Positions 8,869-17,774 of a stretch of DNA of 64,000 bases are shown piece by piece. This DNA comes from CAVRGQ01 sp963720785. Lineage in GTDB: Bacteria; Actinomycetota; Acidimicrobiia; IMCC26256; DASPTH01. The notes beneath the pieces are model-generated. The model saw only the letters and a list, made by a program, of their open reading frames with translations, searched no databases and was not told where the DNA came from. Within the stretch, counting starts at the first letter, position 1. Every line of letters starts with the position of its first letter. The stretch covers positions 263,506 to 327,505 of the forward strand of contig CAVRGQ010000003.1 in assembly GCA_963720785.1 (NCBI GenBank), read 5' to 3'. The position numbers and the translations under genes were made by a program.

Positions 8869-10641
8869 ATGGCCGCTCAGAAATTGACACTCGACGAGGC
8901 ACGCGAGAAGTACCGCATCGAGCGGGAGAAGCGCCTGCGGACCGACGGCATCGCCCAGTACCCCGACCTGAGCGGCAGGTACGCCGACTTCGACACCGAC
9001 CCCTACACCGCGCCCTTCGAGCGCGAGGCGATCGACGAGGACCTCGACACCGTCATCGTCGGCGCCGGGTTCGGCGGCATGCTCGCCGCGGCCAACCTGC
9101 GCAAGGCGGGCGAGAGCAGGTTCCGCATCATCGACAAGGCCGGCGACTTCGGCGGCACCTGGTACTGGAACCGCTACCCCGGCTGCATGTGCGACGTCGA
9201 GTCGTACGTCTACCTCCCGATGCTGGAGGAGACGGGCTACATGCCCACCGAGAAGTACGCCAAGGCGCCCGAGATCTTCGAGTACTGCCGGCTCCTCGGT
9301 CGCACCTTCGACCTCTACCCCGCCGCGCTGTTCCAGACGGAGATCGACACCGCGGAGTGGGACGAGGCCTCCGAGCGATGGGTCGTCACCACCAACCGCG
9401 GCGATCGCCTTCGCGCGAAGTTCCTCGTGATCGCGGGTGGCGTCCTCAACAAGGCGAAGCTCCCGGGCATCCCCGGCATCGAGGACTTCGAGGGCAAGAG
9501 CTTCCACACCAGCCGCTGGGATTACTCCTACACCGGCGGCGGCCCGTTCGAGATCATGGCGAACCTCGCCGACAAGAGGGTCGCGATCATCGGCACCGGC
9601 GCCACTGCGGTGCAGGTCGTGCCGCGCCTCGCCGAGTCGGCGAAGGAGCTGTACGTGTTCCAGCGCACGCCGTCGAACGTGGGCGTGCGCAACCAGCAGC
9701 CGACCGACGCCGAATGGTTCCAGTCGCTGCAGCCGGGCTGGCAACGCGAGCGCATCATCAACTTCACCGAGTCCGTCTGCGGCAAGCAGCCCGCGGTCGA
9801 CATGGTGCACGACGCCTGGACCGAGATCTTCTGGGTCGACACGAAGAAGAAGCCCGAGTCGCCCGAGGAGGCGCTCGAGCTCGAGACCGTCGACTTCGAG
9901 AACATGGAGAAGATCCGGCAGCGCATCCTCGACACCGTCGAGGACCCCGAGACTGCGGAGAAGCTGCTGCCCTGGTACCAGCAGGGCTGCAAGCGGCCCT
10001 GCTTCCACGACGAGTACCTGCCGGCGTTCAACCGCCCGAACGTGCACCTCGTCGACACCGACGGCAAGGGCGTCGACCGCATCACCGCGCGCGGTCTCGT
10101 GGTGGGCGACACGGAGTACCCCGTCGACGTCGTCGTGTACGCGTCGGGCTACGAGGTCACCACCGAGTACTCGCACCGCCTCGGCTTCGACCCGGTCGGC
10201 GAAGGTGGCGTGTCGTTGAGCAAGTCGTGGCACGAGGGTCCGCACACGCTGCACGGCGTCACCACGCGCGGCTTCCCGAACCTGCTGATGATCAGCACGG
10301 TGCAGGGCGGCTTCGGCGTGAACTTCGTGCACTACCTCACCGAGACGTCCGCGCACGTCGCCCACATCATCGACCGCTGCCTGCGTGAGGGGATCGCCGA
10401 GATCGAGCCCACGGCCGACGCCGAAGAGGGCTGGTTCAACGAGCTGTTGCAGCACATCGACGGTGTCGCGAACTACAACATGACCTGCACGCCCGGCTAC
10501 CTCAACGCGGAGGGCGGTGGCGACATGGCGTCGCTGCGCGCGACTCCGTTCATGGGCAGTGTGGGCGACTACGCCGCGCACCTCATCAGCTGGCGCGACG
10601 AGGGCGCGCTCAGGGGCCTCGAGATCACGAAGGCCACCTGA
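8869..10641 (+). CDS. Flavin-dependent Baeyer-Villiger monooxygenase (cyclohexanone monooxygenase-like)
   Basis: 590 residues, the usual length. It is predicted to insert oxygen next to a ketone using FAD and NADPH, giving an ester or lactone. There are two Rossmann glycine motifs, GAGFGG at residues 65-70 and GTGATA at 242-247. The Baeyer-Villiger fingerprint FEGKSFHTSRWD lies at 207-218, ending in WD. GGTWYWNRYPG is typical of the cyclohexanone/phenylacetone branch. The start ATG 8869 follows AGGGGGAAGGACGCCG. It stands alone on the plus strand. The substrate is probably a cyclic or aryl ketone, but it cannot be named. Confidence 0.9.
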   Translation: MAAQKLTLDEAREKYRIEREKRLRTDGIAQYPDLSGRYADFDTDPYTAPFEREAIDEDLDTVIVGAGFGGMLAAANLRKAGESRFRIIDKAGDFGGTWYWNRYPGCMCDVESYVYLPMLEETGYMPTEKYAKAPEIFEYCRLLGRTFDLYPAALFQTEIDTAEWDEASERWVVTTNRGDRLRAKFLVIAGGVLNKAKLPGIPGIEDFEGKSFHTSRWDYSYTGGGPFEIMANLADKRVAIIGTGATAVQVVPRLAESAKELYVFQRTPSNVGVRNQQPTDAEWFQSLQPGWQRERIINFTESVCGKQPAVDMVHDAWTEIFWVDTKKKPESPEEALELETVDFENMEKIRQRILDTVEDPETAEKLLPWYQQGCKRPCFHDEYLPAFNRPNVHLVDTDGKGVDRITARGLVVGDTEYPVDVVVYASGYEVTTEYSHRLGFDPVGEGGVSLSKSWHEGPHTLHGVTTRGFPNLLMISTVQGGFGVNFVHYLTETSAHVAHIIDRCLREGIAEIEPTADAEEGWFNELLQHIDGVANYNMTCTPGYLNAEGGGDMASLRATPFMGSVGDYAAHLISWRDEGALRGLEITKAT

Positions 10642-10680
10642 GCACGCCATCGCGGCGAGCGCGAGCGGGAGCGAGCCCGG

Positions 10681-11079
10681 CTAGGAGGGCGGCGCGAAGA
10701 ACTCGAGCGCGATGCCGTCGGGGTCGCGGAAGCTGACGCCCGACCCGTAGTGGGCATCCTTGATCCCGCCGTGGGTCACGCCGAGCTCGTCGAGACGGTT
10801 GGCCCACTTCTCGAGCTCGGCGCGGTCCGCACAACCGAACGCGACGTGGTCGAGGCCGACGCGGTGCTCGCTGAACGCGCCGGCGGGCGCGGCGGTCCCG
10901 TGCTGGTGCAGGCCGAGGAGCATGCCGCCCCCGACCAGGTACACCGTGTGGTGCATGTCGGGGTCGGTGTCCTCGTCGAGGACGGGCTCCGCGGCGAGCA
11001 ACTGCTCGTACCACGGCACGCTCACGGTGAGGTCGCGCACGGTCAGCGCGACGTGGGTGATGGGCGGGAATTCGCTCAT
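10681..11079 (-). CDS. VOC (glyoxalase/bleomycin-resistance) family protein
   Basis: 132 residues from ATG 11079. Two beta-alpha-beta-beta-beta modules are visible: ITHVALTVRDLTVSVPWYEQ at the start, and GLDHVAFGCADRAELEKWAN through SFRDPDGIALEFF at the end. His in ITHVAL, His in GLDHVAF and Glu in ALEFF are the usual metal-ligand positions. Possible functions include dioxygenase, lyase, isomerase or drug binding, and no substrate can be assigned. It converges with the monooxygenase gene. Confidence 0.85.
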   Translation of the reverse strand: MSEFPPITHVALTVRDLTVSVPWYEQLLAAEPVLDEDTDPDMHHTVYLVGGGMLLGLHQHGTAAPAGAFSEHRVGLDHVAFGCADRAELEKWANRLDELGVTHGGIKDAHYGSGVSFRDPDGIALEFFAPPS

Positions 11080-11197
11080 GATGGGGGCTCCTCTTCGGGT
11101 TGGTCCCACCAGTGTGACCCCGTTCCCGCCCGGACGCATCGGGCAGATTGCGCAACGGCCTCGCCGCGTCCAGTGGGCGGATCACCCCACGCGGCCC

Positions 11198-11728
11198 CTA
11201 CCGGTCGGTGACCTTCCGGAATGTCGGCAGCAGGATCTTTGCCGCCGCGATCGGTGGTGCGTGCACGATGTCGTCGATCGAGCCGCCCTCGGTGGAGTAG
11301 TTCGCCACGTCGAACTGGATGACGAGCGGCGGCACCACCGCGACGAGTTCGTTCGAGGGTGTGAAGAACACGTCGTCACCGAGCTCCGGGACGGCCTCGC
11401 TGTCGGAGTCCTGCTGGAGCGTTGCCAGGGCTGTCTCGACCTCGTCGGTGAGTGGCTGGGTGGTGATCTGCAGCTTGTAGGGCGCGCCGAGCTCCACGAA
11501 GTTCTTCCCGAAGTAGTGCTTCGTGCGGAACTCGCACTCCTCGGCGCCGGTCGACTTGTCCTTGGTGAGTTTGGTGGCGACGACCTTGTAGCCCAGGATC
11601 TTCGAAGCCTGCTTCTTGGTGAGGAGGTCGCAATTGTCGAACTTCGCGGCTCCCGCCGGGCCGGTCCCCGCGAGGGTGAGGCCGACTGCGAGCACCGCGG
11701 CGACGAACAGGGGTAGCGATCGCTTCAT
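11198..11728 (-). CDS. Secreted DUF3558-like protein
   Basis: 176 residues from ATG 11728. The N-terminus MKRSLPLFVAAVLAVGLTLA then GTGPAGAA is a Sec signal peptide with an AxA-type site and no lipobox cysteine. The mature start FDNCDLLTKKQASKILGYKV matches the C-LL-T-xx-A-xx-LG pattern of DUF3558, a family of secreted or lipoprotein domains in actinobacteria. A second Cys (EECEF) could form a disulfide with the first. Function unknown. It is divergent from the acyl-CoA dehydrogenase gene. Confidence 0.7.
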   Translation of the reverse strand: MKRSLPLFVAAVLAVGLTLAGTGPAGAAKFDNCDLLTKKQASKILGYKVVATKLTKDKSTGAEECEFRTKHYFGKNFVELGAPYKLQITTQPLTDEVETALATLQQDSDSEAVPELGDDVFFTPSNELVAVVPPLVIQFDVANYSTEGGSIDDIVHAPPIAAAKILLPTFRKVTDR

Positions 11729-11818
11729 TGGGCCCTCCCACGGTGCCAGATCTCCGCACCGTAACCCGCGCTCCCCCGGGCCTGCGGCACCCGGGCCCGA
11801 CCACGTAGGGTTCGTCTC

Positions 11819-13054
11819 ATGACTGCGACCGATGCCCCGGTGACCTCCGACACGCCCGAGGAGGCGTCCTTCCGCGCCGACGTGCGGAAGTTCCTGGCCG
11901 CCAACGGCAAGCCCAGGACCGAGCGGGGCCCGTGGACGGTGGTGATGCACACCAACCACGACGACGCCCAGCAGGAGTTCGACGAAGGCGTCGCGTGGCA
12001 GCGCACGCGCTACGACGCCGGCATGTTCGCGTTCACGTACCCCAAGGAGTACGGCGGCCAGGGCGGCGAGCCTTGGATGGAGCGCATCTACACCGAGGAG
12101 GCGCTGCACTACGGCAACTCGTCGGGCTTCGTGCACGCTTCGATCGCGATGCTCGCGCCCACCCTCATGGCCTTCGGCACCGAGGAGCAGAAGCGCGAGC
12201 TGCTCCCCCGCCTGTTCCGCGGCGACGACACCTACTGCCAGCTCTTCAGCGAGCCCGGCGCGGGCTCCGACCTCGCGAGCCTCGGCGCGCGTGCGGTGCT
12301 CGACGGCGACGAATGGCTCGTCAACGGTCAGAAGGTCTGGAACTCGTCGGCCCAGTTCTGCGCCAAGGGCTTCATGCTCGTGCGCACCAACCCCGACGTG
12401 CCGAAACACAAGGGGATCTCGTTCATCCTGGTCGACATGCACGCGCCCGGTGTCGAGGTGCGCCCGCTCGTGCAGCCGACGGGCGCGTCGCACTTCAACG
12501 AGGTGTTCTTCGAGGATGTGCGGGTGCCGGCGGCGAACACGGTCGGCCCGGTCGACGGCGGCTGGGCGTGCGCACGCACCGTGATGCTGAACGAGTCCGC
12601 GATGATCGGCGGCAGCGGGAACATGAAGACGTTCCCCAACCTGCTCACCATCGCGCGCAAGGAAGGCCTCGACACCGATGCGGTCACGCGTCAGGAACTC
12701 GCCGCCGCGTACGTGCGCGAAGAGATCCTCGGTCTGCTCGCCAACCGCATCATGACCTCCGTGCGTCGGCGCGAGAAGCCCCCGATCGACCCGTCGGCGC
12801 TCAAGATCGCCATGGCCGACAACAAGGCGTTCTACGCCGACGTCGCCGCGGCGATGCTGGGCCCGGCGGCGCTCGTCGACGAGTCGGAGATCCAGAAGTG
12901 GGTCATCAACGAGGTCGTCGGTCGCTACACGGTGTCGATCGGCGGCGGTACCACCGAGGTGCAGAAGAACAACCTCGCGGAGCGCCAGCTCGGGTTGCCC
13001 AAGGAGCCCAGCAACGACCGCGAGGTCGCCTGGAACCAACTGCTCAAGAGCTAG
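11819..13054 (+). CDS. Acyl-CoA dehydrogenase family protein
   Basis: 411 residues, typical length. It is an FAD-dependent alpha,beta-desaturase of acyl-CoA. Family signatures include FSEPGAGSDLASLGARAV (flavin/substrate region), NGQKVWNSSAQF and the C-terminal IGGGTTEVQKNNLAERQLG that binds FAD. The N-terminal half carries YPKEYGGQG, common in the actinobacterial FadE-like group. It starts at ATG 11819 and has no same-strand partner directly attached. A hairpin (13072-13106) follows the stop. Chain-length or steroid specificity is not predictable. Confidence 0.9.
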   Translation: MTATDAPVTSDTPEEASFRADVRKFLAANGKPRTERGPWTVVMHTNHDDAQQEFDEGVAWQRTRYDAGMFAFTYPKEYGGQGGEPWMERIYTEEALHYGNSSGFVHASIAMLAPTLMAFGTEEQKRELLPRLFRGDDTYCQLFSEPGAGSDLASLGARAVLDGDEWLVNGQKVWNSSAQFCAKGFMLVRTNPDVPKHKGISFILVDMHAPGVEVRPLVQPTGASHFNEVFFEDVRVPAANTVGPVDGGWACARTVMLNESAMIGGSGNMKTFPNLLTIARKEGLDTDAVTRQELAAAYVREEILGLLANRIMTSVRRREKPPIDPSALKIAMADNKAFYADVAAAMLGPAALVDESEIQKWVINEVVGRYTVSIGGGTTEVQKNNLAERQLGLPKEPSNDREVAWNQLLKS

Positions 13055-13071
13055 CCCTACCACGCACGTTT

Positions 13072-13106
13072 CGTCACCAGACCCGGACATACCTGGTGTG
13101 GTGACG
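13072..13106. terminator. Hairpin between convergent genes
   Basis: CGTCACCA (13072-13079) pairs with TGGTGACG (13099-13106). An alternative inner stem CACCAG/CTGGTG overlaps it. It lies 17 bases after the acyl-CoA dehydrogenase stop and just downstream of the convergent cupin gene, the position of a bidirectional terminator, though without a U-run. The arm sequence is shared with the hairpin at 40519. Confidence 0.5.
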
Positions 13107-13132
13107 CAACCCCGGTGTGACGGGCGGGCGCG

Positions 13133-13516
13133 TCAGGCGAGGGGTTCGAGGTCGAGGACGCCGGTCGCCAGGTCGAGGATCGGCGGGCTCTGCACCGAGA
13201 CGAACTCCAATGCCTCGTCGCGCGTGCGCACCGCGTGGAAGGTGCCGGCGGGCAGCTCGAGGCGGTCGCCCGCACGCACGGGGATCGCGACGTGCTCCCG
13301 GTGCACCACCACCTCGCCCGCGCCCGCCGTGAAGTACAGGACGGTCTCGGCGCGGTTGTGCCGGTGCATGTCCGACACGGAGTGCGCCTCGACGCGCACG
13401 AGGTCGGTGCCGACGAGCGACCCGAGCGCGGTGTCGCGGGTGAGCTGCATCACCGCGAACACGTCGTGCTGTTCGACGTCGAGGTCGGTCTCCAGGGACG
13501 GCAGGTTCTCGTTCAC
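13133..13516 (-). CDS. Small cupin-domain protein
   Basis: 127 residues from GTG 13516 (VNENLPSLETDL). A single cupin barrel: HRHNRAETVLYF carries the first-motif histidines and glutamate, and LPAGTFHAVR carries the second-motif histidine, so a metal site is likely. It could be a small dioxygenase, isomerase or metabolite sensor. It is divergent from the CoA-transferase gene with a 35-base gap. Confidence 0.8.
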   Translation of the reverse strand: MNENLPSLETDLDVEQHDVFAVMQLTRDTALGSLVGTDLVRVEAHSVSDMHRHNRAETVLYFTAGAGEVVVHREHVAIPVRAGDRLELPAGTFHAVRTRDEALEFVSVQSPPILDLATGVLDLEPLA

Positions 13517-13551
13517 CCCACGAGTCTGGCATCTTGCGGCATGATCCCCGG

Positions 13552-15868
13552 ATGCTCCTCTCGGATCTCCACGTCGTCGATCTGACCGGCGCCTACGGCG
13601 CGTTCGCCGCTCGCCTCCTCGCCGACCTCGGCGCCGAGGTGGTCCGGCTCGAGGCCACGGCCCCTGATGGTGATGACCTCGGCCACCTGCACCGCAACGC
13701 GGGCAAGCAACTGCTCGTGCTCGATCCAGCGGCACCCGGCGCGGCGGCGACGATCGACGGCGTGCTCGCCGGTGCGGAGCTCGTGTTCGTGTCGTCCGCC
13801 ACCGGCGCACCCTGGCCGGTCGGCTCCCCCGCCGAGTTGGCGGCCCGGCACCTGCACGCCGTGGTCGTGGCGATCACGCCGTGGGGCCTGAGCGGACCGT
13901 CGGCAAGCTGGCAGGCCACCGAGCTGGTCGCCCAGGCCGCGGGTGGCGTGGTGTACCGCTCCGGGGTGCCCGAGTTGCCGCCGGTCGCGGCACCCGGCGC
14001 CTTCAGCGAGGATGCCGGCGCCGCCCATGGCGCCCTCGCCGGGATCCTCGGGGTGTGGCACGTGCGCCACGGCGGTTCCGGGCAGCTCATCGACGTCTCG
14101 TCCGTGCTCGCGCTCGCCCAGTGCACGGAGATGGCGCTGCCGCTCTGGAGCCTGCTCCGCAGCGACCAGGTGCGTCAGGGGGCAGGCCTGTACCCGCTCT
14201 TCGAGTGTTCCGACGGGCTCGCCCGCATCGTGCTCCCGATGTCGCCCGGCGAGTGGCGGGCACTCATCGCCTGGCTCGGGTCACCGGCGGAGTGGAGCGG
14301 CCCGGAGTGGGAGCAGGCGATGCTCGGGCCCGACGAGCGTGGCCAGATCCTGGCGAAGCTCCCCGAGGTGTTCGCGGCCGGCACCCGCGACGAGCTCGCG
14401 GCGAGCGGTGATGCCGCCGGGGTGCGGATCACGCCGGTGCTCACTCCCGCCGAGGTGCTGGCCAACGAGCACTCCGTGGCGCGCCGCACCTTTGTCGCGG
14501 TGCGCACCGAGTCGGGTCACGAAGCGGTCCTGCACGCGGGTGCACACGGGGTGAACGGCGCCCGGCCCGACCCCGGCCCGGCCCGGGTGGTGGGTGGACC
14601 TCCTTCGTGGCCGGTGCGCGCGGCCGGCCGCGGTGGCGCCGACGGCACGTTGCCCCTGGAGGGACTGCGCGTCCTCGAGGTGGGCACCGGAGTCGCCGCC
14701 CCGGAAGGGGCGCGGTGGTTGGCGTCCTGGGGTGCCGACGTCGTGAAGCTGGAGACCACCGCACGTCCCGACTTCCAGAGGCGCGTGATGGGCAGCGACA
14801 TGAACCCCGCCTTCGCCACCGTCGCGCGCGAACAAGCGCGTCCTCGCCGCCGACCTGACTACCGAGGCCGGACGCGCGCTGCTCGACCGCCTGCTCCCGC
14901 ACTTCGACGTGCTGCTCGAGAACAACGCCACGGGCGTGATCGACAAGCTCGGCCTCGGGTGGGACCACGTCCACGCACTCAACCCCCGTCTCGTGAAGGT
15001 GGGCACGCAGCTCTACGGCGACCGCGGCCCCTGGGCCGACCGCAAGGGCTATGGGCCCAGTGCGCGTGCCGTCGGCGGTCTCACCTGGCTGTGGGCGCAC
15101 GGACCCGACGCGCCCCGCGGCGTGATGACGATCCATCCCGATCATCTCGCCGGACGGCTCGTGGCACTCGGCGCCCTCGCGGGGTTGCTCGCGCGCGAGC
15201 GAACTGGCGAGGGGTGCCGCATCGACCTTGCGCAGTGTGAGACGGTCTCGATGCTGCTCGGCGACCTGCTCGCCGCGGAGTGGGTGCAACCCGGCAGCGC
15301 ACAGCCGCGCGGCAACACCCACGACGCCCTCGCGCCGTGGGGCCTGTATCGCGCCGCCGACGACGAGGGATCCGAGTCGTGGCTCGCGCTCACCGTCACC
15401 GACGACGACGCGTGGTCGGCACTCGTCAGTGTGGCGCCCCCTGCGCTCGACCGAGCGGAGTGGCGGGAAGGGGCCGATCGCGTCGTGGCCCGCGCCGCGA
15501 TCGACGAGGTGCTCGCGGGTTGGATCCGAGAGACCGACGCGGCCGAGTTGGAAGTACGTCTCCAGGATGCCGGCGTCGCCGCGTCCCGGGCCCTCCACCC
15601 GCGGCTCCACGCGTCGCACCCGCACTTCGTCGCGCGTGGCTTCGTCGTCGAGGTCGACCAACCCGGCGGCGGTCCCCTGCTGTTCGAGGGCCCCTGCTTC
15701 GACGCGCCGGCTCTCGGGGCGCCGCGCAACGGTCCGGCCCCCCTCCTCGGCGAGCACACGGTGGCCGTGTTGCACGACCTCCTCGGTCTCGACGATGCCG
15801 CGATCGCCGACCTCGTCGCCGCCGGGGCGATCGAGCCGCCGCCCGCGTGGGGTGAATCACCCACGTAG
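13552..15868 (+). CDS. Tandem-domain CaiB/BaiF-type (class III) CoA-transferase, frameshifted
   Basis: Two class III CoA-transferase domains lie in one gene of about 771 residues. Each has the Rossmann start (HVVDLTGAYGAFAARLLADL; LRVLEVGTGVAAPEGARWLA) and an Asp in the catalytic region (SEDAGAAHGAL; IHPDHLAG) followed by a G-Q-IDVS/G-CRIDLA strand. The family moves CoA between acyl-CoA and a free acid through an aspartyl-CoA thioester. A one-base insertion in the GCGCGCG tract near 14826 breaks the frame between FATVAR and NKRVLAADL. Tandem forms are known in actinobacterial lipid and sterol catabolism. Substrate unknown. Confidence 0.85.
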
Positions 15869-15977
15869 ACGGGGCGGGCGGCTGCGGGCTCTGCCCGATG
15901 CGGCGCGGCCGCGCATTCCTCACGATGGACGGACCCGATCGACTCCTCGTTCGGGTGCCCGACCTCAGGAGGATGCG

Positions 15978-16793
15978 ATGAACCCGAACCAGGCACTGTG
16001 GGAGCAAGGCGACTTCACCCGGATCGCGCGGACCATGCGCGGCAGTGGCCGGGAGCTGGTCGGTCGCCTCGCGATCGGACCGGGACTGCACGTGCTCGAC
16101 CTCGGCGCGGGCGACGGGACCACGGCAATCCCCGCCGCGGTGCTCGGGGCCGACGTGGTGGCCGTCGACATCGCCCGCAACCTCGTGGAGGCCGGAACCC
16201 GGCGCGCCCGTGAAGCCGGGCTGACCAACGTCACCTTCCAGCACGGCGACGCGCGGGACCTCGTGTACCACGCCGACAACGAGTTCGACCGCGTGGTGTC
16301 GATCTTCGGCGCGATGTTCGCCCCCGACCCCCACCGGGTCGCGAGCGAGATGGTGCGCGTGACCCGCCCGGGCGGCATCGTCACGATGGGGAACTGGATC
16401 CCGGGTGACCCGACCCTCGTGTCGCAGATCCTGAAGGTGAGCGCCGCGTACACGCCACCGCCGCCGGACGGCTTCGTGAGCCCGGTCGCGTGGGGAGTGG
16501 AGGAGCACGTCGTCGACCGCTTCACGTCGGCCGGCATCGCCGCCGAACGCGTCGTCTGCGAGCGTGACACCTGGGTCTTCGAGGCCGACTGCCCGGCCAC
16601 CGAGTTCCTCGGCGAGTTCCGCACCTGGTACGGCCCCACGATGAACGCGTTCACCGCGGCCGAGGCCGACGGCCGGGCGGAGGAGCTGTGGGACGAGCTC
16701 TCGACGCTGTTCAAGGAGCACAACCTCAGCGAGGACCCCGAACACACGACGCGCATCGCGGCCACGTACCTGCGGGTGACCGTGTCCGTCTGA
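15978..16793 (+). CDS. Class I SAM-dependent methyltransferase
   Basis: 271 residues. ATG 15978 is preceded by a perfect AGGAGG (15967-15972), which decides the start over the ATG at 15973. The SAM-binding motif I is VLDLGAGDGTT near residues 38-48, followed by VVAVDIARN (acidic ribose-binding Asp) and HGDARDL. It resembles the UbiE/Coq5-like methyltransferase fold. It lies between the CoA-transferase and alcohol dehydrogenase genes on the same strand. Acceptor unknown. Confidence 0.85.
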   Translation: MNPNQALWEQGDFTRIARTMRGSGRELVGRLAIGPGLHVLDLGAGDGTTAIPAAVLGADVVAVDIARNLVEAGTRRAREAGLTNVTFQHGDARDLVYHADNEFDRVVSIFGAMFAPDPHRVASEMVRVTRPGGIVTMGNWIPGDPTLVSQILKVSAAYTPPPPDGFVSPVAWGVEEHVVDRFTSAGIAAERVVCERDTWVFEADCPATEFLGEFRTWYGPTMNAFTAAEADGRAEELWDELSTLFKEHNLSEDPEHTTRIAATYLRVTVSV

Positions 16794-16832
16794 CCCGGGC
16801 ACCGTCCGTCGGCCCACCGCTAACGTCGCCGC

Positions 16833-17774
16833 ATGCGTGGCGTGCGGTGGGTCGACGAACAGCTGGTGCTCGATCCGGCGGTGCCCGAACCGGTGGCGAC
16901 ACCCGGCGAGGTCATCGTCGAGGTCGCCGCGGCGAGCATCTGCGGTACCGATCTGCACTTCATGCGCACGCAGCCGCAGGAGGTCGTCATCGGCCACGAG
17001 TTCGCCGGCCTCGTCGACGGCGTGCCCTGCGCGATCGAGCCCACGGTGTTCTGCGGCGAGTGCGAGCAGTGCCGCGGCGGCCACACCAACCGGTGCGTCG
17101 GCGACGACCACACCAACATCGGCATCTACCGCGACGGTGGCCTCGCCGACCGCGTGGCCGTGCCTGCGTACGCACCCGTCGCGCTGCCCGCCGGACTCGA
17201 CGTGCGGGACGCGAGCCTCGTGGAGCCGACGAGCGTCTCGTGGCACGGCACCCGCCGCGCGGAGATCGTGAGCGGCGAGCGGGTCGCGGTGGTCGGTGGT
17301 GGATCGATCGGCCTGCTCGCCGTCGCGTGCGTGCGCCATCTCGGCCACGACGTCGCGCTCGAGGCGCGTCACCCGCACCAGCGTGCCGCCGGTGAGCGCA
17401 TCGGGGCGACCACGCCGAGCGGCCAGTACGACCTCGTCATCGAGACCGCGGGGAGTGGGAGCGGGCTGATCCGTTCCGCCGAGCTCGTGCGCCCAGGTGG
17501 GCGCGTCGTGTTGTTGGGCAACTTCCAGCCGTCGGCGCCGGTGCCGGGCGTGCCCACGCTCGTGAAGGAGATCACGTGGATCGGCTCCGCCGGGCGCGGC
17601 CGCCACGACGGCGGGGTGCGTGAGTTCGCCGAGTCGGCCGCAGTCCTCGCGACGAACCCGGAGGTCGCCCGCGCGGTGATCACCCACCGGTACCCGCTGG
17701 CCGACGCGGCCGAGGCGTTCCGGGTGGCCGACGACCGCGCCAGCGGCGCGATCAAGGTCGTCCTCGAGCCCTAA
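16833..17774 (+). CDS. Zinc-binding alcohol dehydrogenase family protein
   Basis: 313 residues, somewhat shorter than the usual 340-350. The catalytic zinc ligands are visible as SICGTD (Cys37) and GHEF (His-Glu). The structural zinc loop has CGECEQC...NRC. The Rossmann motif is VVGGGSIGLLAV. After the first strands of the cofactor domain a short deletion (EARHPHQRAAGERIGA) accounts for the reduced length. It oxidises an alcohol or reduces an aldehyde or ketone with NAD(P). It starts 39 bases after the methyltransferase, so both may be co-transcribed. The end overlaps the convergent LLM gene by four bases. Confidence 0.85.
   Translation: MRGVRWVDEQLVLDPAVPEPVATPGEVIVEVAAASICGTDLHFMRTQPQEVVIGHEFAGLVDGVPCAIEPTVFCGECEQCRGGHTNRCVGDDHTNIGIYRDGGLADRVAVPAYAPVALPAGLDVRDASLVEPTSVSWHGTRRAEIVSGERVAVVGGGSIGLLAVACVRHLGHDVALEARHPHQRAAGERIGATTPSGQYDLVIETAGSGSGLIRSAELVRPGGRVVLLGNFQPSAPVPGVPTLVKEITWIGSAGRGRHDGGVREFAESAAVLATNPEVARAVITHRYPLADAAEAFRVADDRASGAIKVVLEP

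Noticed and set aside
8845..10650. 601-residue minus-strand frame opposite the Baeyer-Villiger monooxygenase
   Set aside because: It is a mirror of a clear enzyme in GC-rich DNA, rich in Val, Arg and Asp with no domain. The third-position bias creates such frames opposite most genes here.
11776..13090. Long N-terminal extension of the minus frame that ends in the DUF3558-like protein
   Set aside because: It lies opposite the acyl-CoA dehydrogenase and has no protein character. The real gene starts at ATG 11728 with a signal peptide.
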